From Nocardioides scoriae (GTDB lineage Bacteria > Actinomycetota > Actinomycetes > Propionibacteriales > Nocardioidaceae), in the NCBI RefSeq assembly GCF_900104965.1, contig NZ_LT629757.1, forward strand, positions 1,240,001 to 1,304,000: 64,000 nucleotides of DNA, written 5' to 3'. Shown here piece after piece: positions 52,732-62,347 of the stretch. Each line of letters begins with the position of its first letter. Position 1 is the stretch's first letter. Both the position numbers and the translations under genes were made by a program. Below the pieces are notes generated by a model that had not been told where the DNA came from, ran no database searches, and was given only the letters and a program-made list of their open reading frames with translations.

Positions 52732-53658
52732 TCAGCGCGGCCGCACCGGCTCGGCGATCGCCTGGATCCGGGCGGTCGCGAGCTCGATCATCAGCCGCGC
52801 GGCCGGCGAGAGGGTCGCGCCGGCGCGGTGGACGATCGCGAGGGTGTCGTACTGCTTGGGGCGCAGCGAGACCCAGCCCGCACCCGGCGCCAGCCGTGGG
52901 ACGAGCTGCTCGGCGGCACCCCGGTTGATGACGGTGTCGGCCAGGCCCATCCCGGCCAGCTCGACGGCGGTCTCGACGTCCTCGACCTCGATCCGGGTCT
53001 GCGGGTTGCGGCCGGTCTCGTGGAGCCACTGCCGCAGCGCCATCCGCACCGAGTCCTCAGCCCGGAAGGTGGTCTCCGGCATCACCAGCGAGGCGGTGGC
53101 CAGCCGCTGCGGGGTCACCGGGGACTCCAGGCGCTGCGGGTCGGCGCTGACGTAGACGAGCTCGTCGCGCGCCACCGGGGTGATGTCGAGGCCCTCGCTC
53201 TGCAGCTGCGGCACCGCGATCATGGCGGCCTCGAGGCGGCCCTTGCGCAGGTCCTCGCTGACCTCGTTGGAGTTCTGCCCGATCAGCTCCACCCGCACGC
53301 CGGGGTGTCGGGCGAGGACGTCGGCGACCAGCCCGGCGCCGGCGTACAGCCGGGCGGTGCCGAACATCCCGAAGCGGATCGTCCCGGTCTCCAGGCGCAC
53401 GCCGCTCGCGACCGCCGCCCGCGCCTCCTGCGCCGCGGCCAGCACCCGCTCGGCGTGCGGGCGCAGGTCGTCGGCGACGGTGGTCGCCACCACCCCGCGG
53501 CCTGCGCGCCGGAACAGCTCGGCGCCGAGGGTCTTCTCCAGGTTGCGGACCTGCTCGGAGACCGACGGCTGGGCGTACCCGAGCCGCGCGGCCGCCGCGG
53601 TCAGCGAGCCCTCCTCGTAGACGCTGAGGAAGCACGTCAGCTGGTGCAGGGTCATCAT
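52732..53658 (-). CDS. LysR family transcriptional regulator
   Basis: 308 residues. N-terminal winged helix: LHQLTCFLSVYEEGSLTAAA, RLGYAQPSVSEQVRNLEKTLGAELF and RRAGRGVVAT; C-terminal effector-binding domain (about 90-300) with the usual two-subdomain pattern (IRFGMFGTARLYAGAGLVAD). The start is ATG at 53658; an ATG at codon 2 is equivalent. It lies between gabT (convergent) and the zinc-ribbon gene (divergent, 115 bases), which makes it a candidate regulator of the surrounding amine catabolic genes, but no LysR T-N11-A site was identified with certainty. Confidence 0.9.
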   Translation of the reverse strand: MMTLHQLTCFLSVYEEGSLTAAAARLGYAQPSVSEQVRNLEKTLGAELFRRAGRGVVATTVADDLRPHAERVLAAAQEARAAVASGVRLETGTIRFGMFGTARLYAGAGLVADVLARHPGVRVELIGQNSNEVSEDLRKGRLEAAMIAVPQLQSEGLDITPVARDELVYVSADPQRLESPVTPQRLATASLVMPETTFRAEDSVRMALRQWLHETGRNPQTRIEVEDVETAVELAGMGLADTVINRGAAEQLVPRLAPGAGWVSLRPKQYDTLAIVHRAGATLSPAARLMIELATARIQAIAEPVRPR

Positions 53659-53773
53659 AGGAAGATCCTATGGCAGCACAAGGAAAGCGAGGCTACCTCT
53701 ATCAGTTGAAAGCCGTCAGACTTGTCCTCGACAGCATCGACCGCACCGCCGAGTCCCTGAAGGGGAGGCCCCC

Positions 53774-53941
53774 ATGTTCGACCACTACTGCACCGCCTGC
53801 GAGCAGCGTCAGCTGATCGCCCCCAGCCAGGTGACCTCCATCGACAACACCGACTCGGGCATCTTCGTCAGCTTCACCTGCTGGTGCGGCGCCGAGGGCC
53901 ACGCCCTCACCGGTCGCAAGGCGCACGCGCTCGTCGCCTGA
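53774..53941 (+). CDS. Small zinc-ribbon-like protein (55 residues)
   Basis: A very short gene with a strong GGGGAGG ribosome-binding site 5 nt before its ATG. The product has two cysteine pairs: YCTACEQRQLIAPSQVT near the N-terminus (CxxC) and VSFTCWCGAEGHALTG (CxC) in the second half, consistent with a single zinc ribbon. Similar tiny proteins occur in many actinobacteria without assigned function; RNA, DNA or protein binding are possible. It is divergent from the LysR gene and followed by a hairpin before the convergent ABC ATPase gene. Confidence 0.75.
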   Translation: MFDHYCTACEQRQLIAPSQVTSIDNTDSGIFVSFTCWCGAEGHALTGRKAHALVA

Positions 53942-53945
53942 CCCA

Positions 53946-53958
53946 CCCCGCGCCGGGG
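53946..53958. terminator. Small GC hairpin after the zinc-ribbon gene
   Basis: CCCCG-CGC-CGGGG, 5 bases past the stop codon of the zinc-ribbon gene and 12 bases from the end of the convergent ABC ATPase gene. Probably a U-less terminator; weak by length. Confidence 0.4.
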
Positions 53959-53970
53959 CTGCGGGCCGGC

Positions 53971-54773
<803 letters not shown>

Positions 54774-54777
<4 letters not shown>

Positions 54778-56258
54778 GCGACGTACCTCCCGAGTCGACG
54801 CTCCAGGGGCTTCTGCGCCGAGGAGATGAGGAAGCAGACGATCCAGTAGTACAGCGCCGCCAGGCAGTACAGCGGCAGGTACTCGAAGCTGGTCGCTGCG
54901 GCCGAGACCGCGGCCCGGAAGGTCTCGTCGACGAGCACCACCGCGGCGAGCGAGGTGTCCTTGACCAGCGAGAGCAGCGTGTTGCCCAGCGGCGGGACCG
55001 CGATCCGCGACGCCTGCGGCAGCACGATGCGGCGCATCGCCAGGCCGCGGTCCATGCCGATCGAGCTGGCCGCCTCGAACTGGCCCCGGGGCACCGAGAG
55101 GATCGCCGCCCGGATGATCTCGGCGGCGTACCCCGCGACGTTGAGGCTGAAGGCCACCGTCGCTGCGACGAACGGGTCGAGCTTGAGCCCGACCTGGCCC
55201 AGGCCGTAGAAGACGATGAACAGCTGCACCAGCAGCGGGGTGCCGCGGATGACGGAGATGAAGAACCTCGACGCGGCCCGGAGCACCCGGACCTGGGAGA
55301 GCCTCCCCAGCGCCACGACCAGGCCGAGCGCCAGACCGAGGACGAAGCTGACCACGGTGAGCGGGATGGTGCCCTTGAGCATCCCCCACAGCATCGGCCC
55401 GGCCGCCCCGCGGAGCACCTGCCAGGTGCTGCGCTGGCGGTCGCCCTGGAGGTCGACCTCGGTGGAGGACTCCGAGGAGACGTCGGTGCCGAAGTACTTC
55501 TCCGACAGCCGTGACAGCGTCCCGTCGGCGCGCAGCTCCTGCAGCGCCTGGTCGGCCTGGCGCTGCAGCTGCGGCTCGTCCTTGCGGAAGGTCAGCGCCT
55601 GCTCGCTCACGTCGTCACCGGCGTAGCCGGCGATCTTGATGGCGTCGGAGCCGCTGGTCTTGAGGTAGTCGAGGACCGCGATGTTGTCGTTGACGATCGC
55701 GTCCACCCGCCCCTGTGCGAGCAGGGTGGCGGCCTGGGAGAACTGGTCGACGTTCTCGACCTTCGCGCCCGCGTCCTTGGCCACCTGGGACCAGTTGCTC
55801 GTCTCCGACTGGGCGGTCGTGCGGCCCTTCAGGTCGGCCAGCGTGGTGATGCTGTCGTCGTCCTTGGCGGTGACGATGACGCCGCGGGAGTAGGTGTAGG
55901 GCTCGGAGAACAGGTAGCGCGCCTGGCGCTCGGGGTTGATCGTGATCTGGTTGGCGACCGCGTCGATGCGGCCGCTGTCGAGCGAGCCGAAGATGGCGTC
56001 GAACTGGGAGGTCGCGAACTGCACCCGCCAGCCGGCCTCCTTGGCCACCGCCTTCATGACGTCGACGTCGTAGCCGGTCAGGTCGCCGGTGTCGGGGTCC
56101 TCGTAGGTGAAGGGCGGGTAGGTGCCCTCGGTCCCGACCCGGACGAGCGGCCCGTCGCCGTCGGCTGCCTGGGCCGGCCCGGCGAGGAGCACGAGCAGCC
56201 CCAGCACCGCCAGTAGGAAGGAAGCCGGGGCCGTGGCCCGGCAGCGGAAGAACTGCAC
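54774..56258 (-). CDS. Fused substrate-binding protein and permease of a polar amino acid-type ABC importer
   Basis: 494 residues. A signal peptide (about 1-31, ending AQAADG) is followed by an SBP_bac_3 domain (about 38-265: VRVGTEGTYPPFTYEDPDTG, FDAIFGSLDSGRIDAVANQI), then a permease domain with about five membrane segments (about 290-490) including the ATPase-contact loop (EAASSIGMDRGLAMRRIVLPQA). The fusion keeps the binding domain tethered outside the membrane, as known for some Gram-positive glutamine importers. The GTG at 56258 lies 6 nt after a TAGAGT -10 box, so it has its own promoter within the operon. The ligand is not identifiable; polyamine or arginine-like compounds fit the context. 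Confidence 0.9.
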
Positions 56259-56264
56259 TGCGGC

Positions 56265-56270
56265 ACTCTA
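56265..56270 (-). promoter_or_regulatory. -10 box (TAGAGT) for leaderless ABC importer transcript
   Basis: TAGAGT on the minus strand, 6 nt before the GTG at 56258; a GGGACA -35-like hexamer lies 17 bp upstream of it. No ribosome-binding site. Confidence 0.5.
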
Positions 56271-56314
56271 CTTTCGACGGGTGGTGGTGTCCCTGCCGGT
56301 ACCCATCCGCGGCG

Positions 56315-57316
56315 TCAGCGACCGTCGAGCAGCGGACCGGCCGGGTCGTGGCTGATCCCGACCTTCCGAGCCGCCAGTCCCGAGAGCGCCTCGAGGCAGA
56401 CCCGGTTGGCCAGGAAGGCCGTGATCTCGGCGTGGTCGTAGGGCGGACTGACCTCCACGACGTCGATCCCGGCCACCGGCAGCTCGAGGCAGATCCGGCG
56501 CACGGCGTCCAGCAGCTGCCGCGACGAGAGACCGCCCGGCTCGGGGGTGCCCGTGCCCGGGGCGTGGCCGGGGTCGCAGACGTCGATGTCGACCGAGAGG
56601 AAGACGGCGTCGCAGTCGTCGAGCGCGATCTCGAAGGCCTCGTCGAGGCAGGCGTCGAGACCACGCTTGCCGATCTCGGTCATCTCGTAGGAGCGCATCT
56701 GCTGCTCGGCCATCCAGCCGAGGGTCTCCGGGCCGGGCCAGTAGCCGCGCAGCCCCATCTGGAGGAACCGGTCGCCGCGCAGGGCACCGGACTCGATGAG
56801 GCGACGCATCGGCTGGCCGTGGCCGTAGAGCGAGCCGAACTCGATGTCGCCGGTGTCGGCGTGGGCGTCGAAGTGGATCATCGAGACCCGGCCGTAGCCG
56901 AGGTGCCGGGCCACGCCGGTGGCGTCGGCCAGGGCGATGGAGTGGTCCCCGCCGAGCACCAGCGGGACGGCGCCGGCCGAGGCGACGGCGAACACCGCGT
57001 CCTCGAGGTTGCCGAGCGACTGCTCGATGTGGCCGGGCGGCATCATCACGTCACCGGCGTCGACCACCCGGACGTCCTGGAGCGCGTCCACGCGCAGGGC
57101 CAGGCTGGGCCGCGAGCCGTCGTGGGGCAGGTAGCAGGCCTGGCGGATGGCGCCGGGCCCGAAGCGGGTGCCGGCTCGGTGGCTGGCCCCGCCGTCGAAG
57201 GGGGCACCGACCACCACCACGTCGGCGGCCTCCAGCGCCGTCCGGTCCTCGAGGTCGACGGCGTCGACCCCGAGGAAGGTGAGGTCCGGCCCGAACTGGG
57301 CGCCGTAGCGGGCCAC
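56315..57316 (-). CDS. speB: Agmatinase / ureohydrolase
   Basis: 333 residues. Ureohydrolases split agmatine (or a related guanidino compound) into putrescine and urea using two Mn ions. The metal motifs are complete: LVLGGDHSIALAD, MIHFDAHADTGD and FLSVDIDVCDPGHAPGTGTP; VVVGAPFDGGASHRAGTRFGP is the N-terminal family block. Guanidinobutyrase or guanidinopropionase are alternatives. The GTG at 57316 begins 2 bases after the stop of the saccharopine-dehydrogenase-like gene, in the operon with the aldehyde dehydrogenase. A 56-base gap follows before the importer. Confidence 0.9.
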   Translation of the reverse strand: MARYGAQFGPDLTFLGVDAVDLEDRTALEAADVVVVGAPFDGGASHRAGTRFGPGAIRQACYLPHDGSRPSLALRVDALQDVRVVDAGDVMMPPGHIEQSLGNLEDAVFAVASAGAVPLVLGGDHSIALADATGVARHLGYGRVSMIHFDAHADTGDIEFGSLYGHGQPMRRLIESGALRGDRFLQMGLRGYWPGPETLGWMAEQQMRSYEMTEIGKRGLDACLDEAFEIALDDCDAVFLSVDIDVCDPGHAPGTGTPEPGGLSSRQLLDAVRRICLELPVAGIDVVEVSPPYDHAEITAFLANRVCLEALSGLAARKVGISHDPAGPLLDGR

Positions 57317-57318
57317 GC

Positions 57319-58590
57319 TCAGACCGCCTCGTGCCGCTCGTCGCCGACCGACACGTCGCCGAGCCCGTCCTCGCGCTGGCCCCAGGGGCTGCCGTAGGCC
57401 GTGAGCAGGTCGAGGAACGGCACCGCGTCGAAGGCCTCGGGGCCGAGCACGCCGGTGCCGGTCCACTCCCCCGTGGCCAGCAGCTCGAGCGCCACCACCG
57501 GGTTGACCGCGGTCTGCCAGACGACGCACTGGTGGCCGTACTCGCGCATCGACCACTCGTTGTCGACCACGTGGTAGAGGTACGTCGCCCGGGGCCGGCC
57601 GTCCGTGCCGGTGCCGGTGACGAACAGGCCCGCGCAGGTCTTGCCGGTCATCTTCGCGCCCAGCGTCGCCGGGTCGGGCAGGCAGGCGGCGACCACGTCG
57701 CGCGGGCTGACCTCGACGCCGGAGGCGCGGACCTTCTCGGTCGAGTCCAGGCCCAGCTTGTGCAGCGTCTTGAGCACCTCGATGAACTCGTCGCCGAGGC
57801 CGTACTTGAAGGTGGCGCGGCGGCAGTCCACCCACCGCGGCATCAGCAGCACCTCCTCGTGCTCGACGTTGACGCACTCGACCGGGCCGATGCCCTCGGG
57901 GAACTCGAACACCTCGGGCTCGCTGAACGGCGGGGTGGTGAACCAGCCGCGGTCGCGCTCCCAGATCACGGGAGGGTTGAGGCACTCCTCGATCGTGGTC
58001 CAGATGGAGAACGACGGCGCGAAGTCGTGGCCCTCGACCGCCAGGTTGGCGCCGTCGCGCACGCCGAGCTCGTCGATCTCGGAGAACAGGTGGTCCGCGG
58101 CGTAGCGCGCGAAGACGTCGGACAGGCCCGGCTCCACGCCGATCCCCACCAGCGCCAGGCGACCCTCGCGCTGCCACTGGTCGGCGACCGCGAACTGCTC
58201 GTCGCCGAGCTTGATCCCGGTCTCGGAGTGGGGCCGCTCGGGGTGCGGGTGGGACAGGCTCATCGCCATGTCGAGGTAGTCCGCGCCCCCGGCGTGGGCT
58301 CCCTCGAAGACCGGCATCACGAAGCGTGGGTCGACGGCGTTCATCACGTGGGTGACCTCGTGCTCGCGCACCAGCGCCTCCACCGACGACGCGTCGGACG
58401 CGTCGACCTGGGCGGCCACGAAGCGGGTGTCGCCCTCCAGCGCCGCCACGGCGGCGTCGGCCCGCTCGCGGGAGTAGTCCGCGACCACGCAGCGCTCGAA
58501 GAAGGAGCGGCGGGCGGCGATGGCGGTGAACGCCGACCCCACGCCCCCGGCCCCGACCAGCAGGATCCTCATCGCGGCGCGCTCACTCAC
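57319..58590 (-). CDS. Saccharopine dehydrogenase family protein
   Basis: 423 residues. N-terminal Rossmann fold MRILLVGAGGVGSAFTAIAARRS, then the catalytic-domain pattern (GADYLDMAMS, ALVGIGVEPGLSDVFARYAA) of the saccharopine dehydrogenase/carboxynorspermidine synthase family. The family reductively condenses an aldehyde with an amino acid or amine, or the reverse. Placed between an aminobutyraldehyde dehydrogenase and an agmatinase, it may act on a polyamine or on a lysine-derived amine, but the substrate is unknown. The GTG at 58590 overlaps the aldehyde dehydrogenase stop by 8 bp; the ATG at 58572 directly before the Rossmann strand is an alternative. Confidence 0.83.
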   Translation of the reverse strand: MSERAAMRILLVGAGGVGSAFTAIAARRSFFERCVVADYSRERADAAVAALEGDTRFVAAQVDASDASSVEALVREHEVTHVMNAVDPRFVMPVFEGAHAGGADYLDMAMSLSHPHPERPHSETGIKLGDEQFAVADQWQREGRLALVGIGVEPGLSDVFARYAADHLFSEIDELGVRDGANLAVEGHDFAPSFSIWTTIEECLNPPVIWERDRGWFTTPPFSEPEVFEFPEGIGPVECVNVEHEEVLLMPRWVDCRRATFKYGLGDEFIEVLKTLHKLGLDSTEKVRASGVEVSPRDVVAACLPDPATLGAKMTGKTCAGLFVTGTGTDGRPRATYLYHVVDNEWSMREYGHQCVVWQTAVNPVVALELLATGEWTGTGVLGPEAFDAVPFLDLLTAYGSPWGQREDGLGDVSVGDERHEAV

Positions 58591-60016
58591 CGATGTAGCT
58601 CATGACGTGCTTGATGCGCGTGTAGTCGTCGAAGCCGTACTTCGACAGGTCCTTGCCGTAGCCGCTGTGCTTGAAGCCACCGTGGGGCATCTCGCTGATG
58701 AACGGGATGTGGGTGTTGATCCAGACCGCGCCGAAGTCGAGGCGGCGCGAGACCCGCAGCGCCCGGGCGTGGTCGCGGGTCCAGACCGAGGACGCCAGGG
58801 CGTAGGGCACGTCGTTGGCCCAGCGCAGCGCCTCGGCCTCGTCGCCGAACTTCTGCACGGTCATGACGGGGCCGAAGATCTCGGTCTGGATCTGCTCGTC
58901 GTCCTGGCGCAGGCCCGAGAGCACGGTGGGGTCGTAGAAGTAGCCACGGTCGCCGTGGCGGGTGCCGCCGGTGACGACCGACGCGTGGTCGGGCAGCCGG
59001 TCGACCATGCCGCTGACGTGGGCGAGCTGGTTCTCGTTGTTGAGCGGGCCGTAGTAGGTGCCCTCCGCGTCGGGCATGCCGGTCGGCATGCCCTGGGCGG
59101 CCTCGGCCAGGGCCGCCACGAACTCGTCGTGGACGCCGGCCTGCACGAGCACCCGGGTCGCCGCGGTGCAGTCCTGGCCGGCGTTGAACAGCCCGGCGCC
59201 GGCGATGCCCTCGGCCGCCGCGGCGACGTCGGCGTCGTCGAAGACCACGCAGGGCGCCTTGCCGCCCAGCTCGAGGTGCACCCGCTTGAGGTCGCGCGCG
59301 GCGGACTCGGCCACCTGCATGCCGGCCCGCACGGAGCCGGTGATGGCCACCATCTGGGGCGTCTTGTGCTCGACCAGCGCGCGGCCGGTGTCGCGGTCGC
59401 CGCACACGACGTTGAGCACGCCGGGCGGCAGCACGCCCTGGGCGATCTCGGCCAGAAGGGTCGAGGAGGCGGGGGTGGTGTCGGAGGGCTTGAGCACCAC
59501 CGTGTTGCCGGCCGCGAGCGCCGGGGCGATCTTCCAGATCATCATCAGCAGCGGGTAGTTCCACGGCGTCACCTGGCCCACGACCCCGATCGGCTCGCGG
59601 CGCACCCAGGAGGTGTGGTCGGCCATGTACTCCCCGGCCGAGACGCCGTCGAGCAGGCGGGCCGCGCCGGCGAAGAACTTGAAGTGGTCCGAGGCGTAGG
59701 GCATCTCCTCCTCCATCGTCACCTGGAGGGGCTTGCCGGTGTCGCGGCACTCGACGGCGTTGATCTCCTCGATCCGCTCCTCGATGGCCCCGGCCAGCTT
59801 CAGCAGGGCGTTGGACCGGTCCTGCGGGGTGGCGTACCCCCAGCCCTCGAAGGCGGCGTCGGCGGCGGCGTACGCCCGGTCGACGTCCTCGGCGCCGGAC
59901 TTGGCCGCGGTGGCGTAGACCTCGCCGGTGGTCGGGTCGACCACGTCGTAGGCCTCCCCCGACGCTGCGTCGACGAGCTCACCGTTGATGACGTTGCGGA
60001 AGTGGGTCTCAGGCAT
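58583..60016 (-). CDS. Gamma-aminobutyraldehyde (betaine-aldehyde-type) dehydrogenase
   Basis: 477 residues of the NAD(P)-dependent aldehyde dehydrogenase superfamily: VTPWNYPLLMMIWKIAPALA, catalytic Cys283 in NAGQDCTAATRVLV, the Glu in LELGGKAPCVVF and EIFGPVMTVQKF. The GQDCTAATR form is typical for aminobutyraldehyde dehydrogenases (YdcW/PuuC-like), giving GABA from 4-aminobutanal. The ATG at 60016 lies 6 nt after a TACGCT -10 box; the longer upstream frame is not supported. It heads the operon with the saccharopine dehydrogenase-like and agmatinase genes. Confidence 0.92.
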   Translation of the reverse strand: MPETHFRNVINGELVDAASGEAYDVVDPTTGEVYATAAKSGAEDVDRAYAAADAAFEGWGYATPQDRSNALLKLAGAIEERIEEINAVECRDTGKPLQVTMEEEMPYASDHFKFFAGAARLLDGVSAGEYMADHTSWVRREPIGVVGQVTPWNYPLLMMIWKIAPALAAGNTVVLKPSDTTPASSTLLAEIAQGVLPPGVLNVVCGDRDTGRALVEHKTPQMVAITGSVRAGMQVAESAARDLKRVHLELGGKAPCVVFDDADVAAAAEGIAGAGLFNAGQDCTAATRVLVQAGVHDEFVAALAEAAQGMPTGMPDAEGTYYGPLNNENQLAHVSGMVDRLPDHASVVTGGTRHGDRGYFYDPTVLSGLRQDDEQIQTEIFGPVMTVQKFGDEAEALRWANDVPYALASSVWTRDHARALRVSRRLDFGAVWINTHIPFISEMPHGGFKHSGYGKDLSKYGFDDYTRIKHVMSYIGE

Positions 60017-60022
60017 GGGGGG

Positions 60023-60045
60023 AGCGTAGTGATCCGACAACGGAT
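60023..60045 (-). promoter_or_regulatory. -10 box (TACGCT) and inverted repeat for the aminobutyraldehyde operon
   Basis: TACGCT (60023-60028, minus strand) lies 6 nt before the ATG at 60016. Just upstream is the inverted repeat ATCCG-N4-CGGAT (60032-60045), whose half-sites resemble those in the gabT promoter (ATCCGTC / GACGGAT). Confidence 0.5.
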
Positions 60046-60091
60046 TCGGTAGGTCTGAGCCGTTGCCAACCATGGATTCCATCGAAACATC

Positions 60092-60102
60092 CGTGAAACA
60101 CG
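60092..60102. promoter_or_regulatory. Small inverted repeat CGTG-AAA-CACG in the divergent intergenic region
   Basis: Perfect 4-bp arms around AAA between the divergent aldehyde dehydrogenase and aminotransferase genes; flanked by ATTCC and CGAATC. Candidate operator for the plus-strand aminotransferase gene; short, so weak evidence. Confidence 0.35.
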
Positions 60103-60195
60103 TCCGAATCGTTTGCCAGCCCCCGGTGGCGGGAGGCACACTGGCGGGACCGTCCGACACCCGCGCACGACGCGACAACGAAGGTCCGATACGCC

Positions 60196-61587
60196 ATGAC
60201 CGACCCCATGTCCGAGCAGACCCGGCAGCAGGCCGCGAAGGACCACCTGTGGATGCACTTCACGCGCCACTCCACCTACGACAGCCACGACGTGCCGACG
60301 ATCGTGCGCGGTGACGGCGCCCACATCTGGGACTCCCACGGCCGCAAGTACCTCGACGGCCTCTCCGGCCTGTTCGTCGTGCAGACCGGCCACGGCCGCA
60401 CCGAGCTCGCCGAGGCCGCCGCCAAGCAGGCCGCCGAGCTGGCGTTCTTCCCGCTGTGGTCCTACGCCACCCCCGGCGCCATCGAGCTGGCCGCACGCGT
60501 CGCGTCGTACGCGCCGGGCGACCTCAACCGCGTCTTCTTCACCACCGGCGGCGGCGAGGCCGTCGAGTCGGCGTGGAAGCTGGCCAAGCAGTACTTCAAG
60601 CTGACCGGCAAGCCGACCAAGCACAAGGTCATCAGCCGCGCGATCGCCTACCACGGCACGCCGCAGGGCGCCCTGTCCATCACCGGCCTGCCCGGCATGA
60701 AGGCCCCCTTCGAGCCGCTGGTGCCCTCCACCTTCCGGGTGCCCAACACCAACCTCTACCGCGCCGGCGAGACCAGCTACCTCGGCGACCCCGACGACGA
60801 GCACGCCTTCGGCCAGTGGTGCGCCAACCGGATCGCCGAGGCGATCGAGTTCGAGGGCCCCGACACGGTCGCGGCCGTCTTCCTCGAGCCCGTGCAGAAC
60901 TCCGGCGGCTGCTTCCCGCCCCCGCCCGGCTACTTCCAGCGGGTGCGCGAGATCTGCGACGAGTACGACGTGCTGCTGGTCAGCGACGAGGTCATCTGCG
61001 CCTTCGGCCGCCTCGGGCACATGTTCGCCGCCGAGCGCTACGGCTACCAGCCCGACATCATCACCTGCGCCAAGGGCCTGACCTCGGGCTACTCCCCGCT
61101 CGGCGCCATGATCGCGACCGACCGCCTCTTCGAGCCCTTCAGCAAGGGCGACACGTCCTTCGCCCACGGCTACACCTTCGGCGGCCACCCGGTCTCGACC
61201 GCGGTCGCGATGGCCAACCTCGACATCTTCGAGCGCGAGCAGCTCAACGAGCACGTGCTGGCGACCGAGGGCGACTTCCGCGCCACGCTGGAGAAGCTCA
61301 AGGACCTGCCGATCGTCGGCGACGTCCGCGGCGACGGCTACTTCTACGGGATCGAGCTGGTCAAGGACAAGGCGACCAAGGAGACCTTCGACGACGCCGA
61401 GTCCGAGCGGCTGCTGCGCGGCTTCCTGTCGGGCGCCCTCTTCGAGGCCGGGCTCTACTGCCGCGCCGACGACCGCGGCGACCCGGTCGTGCAGCTGGCT
61501 CCCCCGCTGATCTGCGACCAGTCGCACTTCGACGAGATGGAGTCGACCCTGCGCTCGGTGCTGACGGAGGCCTGGAACCGCCTCTGA
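60196..61587 (+). CDS. Class III omega-aminotransferase (putrescine/polyamine aminotransferase-like)
   Basis: 463 residues. Class III PLP aminotransferase: GDGAHIWDSHGRKYLDGLSG, FFTTGGGEAVESAWKLAKQYF, LLVSDEVICAFGRLGHMF and the PLP Lys293 in CAKGLTSGYSPLG. The sequence pattern is that of omega-aminotransferases such as putrescine-pyruvate aminotransferase (SpuC-like), which would supply 4-aminobutanal for the neighbouring dehydrogenase. Other amines (beta-alanine, diamines) are possible. The ATG at 60196 is preceded by GAAGG at about 11 nt. Divergent from the aldehyde dehydrogenase operon across a 179-base regulatory region. Confidence 0.88.
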   Translation: MTDPMSEQTRQQAAKDHLWMHFTRHSTYDSHDVPTIVRGDGAHIWDSHGRKYLDGLSGLFVVQTGHGRTELAEAAAKQAAELAFFPLWSYATPGAIELAARVASYAPGDLNRVFFTTGGGEAVESAWKLAKQYFKLTGKPTKHKVISRAIAYHGTPQGALSITGLPGMKAPFEPLVPSTFRVPNTNLYRAGETSYLGDPDDEHAFGQWCANRIAEAIEFEGPDTVAAVFLEPVQNSGGCFPPPPGYFQRVREICDEYDVLLVSDEVICAFGRLGHMFAAERYGYQPDIITCAKGLTSGYSPLGAMIATDRLFEPFSKGDTSFAHGYTFGGHPVSTAVAMANLDIFEREQLNEHVLATEGDFRATLEKLKDLPIVGDVRGDGYFYGIELVKDKATKETFDDAESERLLRGFLSGALFEAGLYCRADDRGDPVVQLAPPLICDQSHFDEMESTLRSVLTEAWNRL

Positions 61588-61674
61588 GGGCCCTGCCCGC
61601 AATACGAGACCCACGCCGGCCCCGGCGCCCCAGATGGACTGCTCCACCTGCGGGCTCCGGGGCCGTTCGCGCCC

Positions 61675-61680
61675 TAGTCT
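61675..61680 (+). promoter_or_regulatory. -10 box (TAGTCT) for the first small secreted protein gene
   Basis: TAGTCT, with an expected start about 7 nt downstream and a leader of about 20 nt carrying GGAGG. Confidence 0.45.
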
Positions 61681-61708
61681 TCTCGTGCAGACCATCCCGG
61701 GAGGACAC

Positions 61709-62230
61709 ATGCAGGCGTTCCGCACCACGGCCGTCGTCGCCACCGCCCTGATCGCGGCGCTCACCGCGGTCCCGCTCCCCGCGAGCGCCGCCCCCGTGGC
61801 GGCCGAGCCGGAGCCCGCGCCCGTCGTGGCGCCGCGGCTGCTGGCCGTGCCGGGGGTGGCGCTGTACTCGCGGCGCCCGGACGTGGCGTGGGTCGCGGTC
61901 CGCTACCAGTGCACCAACAACGCGGAGCAGGTCCACTACCTCTCGCTGCTGCTCCAGCAGCCCCGGACCACCCCCAACTACAACGCCGGCCTGCGCAACG
62001 ACGGCACCGGCCTGCGCGAGGCGCGCTGCACGGGCGCCCCGGTCAGCGAGCTGGTCCGGCTGGTCCGCACCTCCTACGAGGACCCCGCGGCCCCGGGGCT
62101 GCGCCAGGGCCCGGCCGACCTGCAGGCCACGATCAGCCCGCGCTCGATCCCCTCCCGCGGGGGGCCCTACGTCCCGACCGGGCCCGACGTGGCGGTCGAC
62201 CGGTCGGTCTTCGTGGTCGCTGCTCGCTGA
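61709..62230 (+). CDS. Small secreted protein, first member of a tandem paralogous pair
   Basis: 173 residues. Signal peptide about 1-29 (ending PASAAP) and a mature domain of about 140 residues with a beta-rich pattern and exactly two cysteines (VRYQCTN and REARCTG), likely one disulfide. The segments YNAGLRNDGTGLREARCTG and SYEDPAAPGLRQGPADLQA are shared with the downstream gene. No known domain is recognised. GGAGG lies 4 nt before the ATG at 61709. Exported through Sec; possibly a cell-wall or extracellular adhesive or binding protein, but this is inference. Confidence 0.8.
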   Translation: MQAFRTTAVVATALIAALTAVPLPASAAPVAAEPEPAPVVAPRLLAVPGVALYSRRPDVAWVAVRYQCTNNAEQVHYLSLLLQQPRTTPNYNAGLRNDGTGLREARCTGAPVSELVRLVRTSYEDPAAPGLRQGPADLQATISPRSIPSRGGPYVPTGPDVAVDRSVFVVAAR

Positions 62231-62347
62231 TCCGCTCGCCGCGCATGAGTGATTCGTGAGGTTTGTCGGATTCATCGGCTGGGCAGGCTCGGGAGGACCA
62301 CGACGTGCCGCTCCGCTCGGGAGACGGCCCAACTCCTGGGGGACCTC

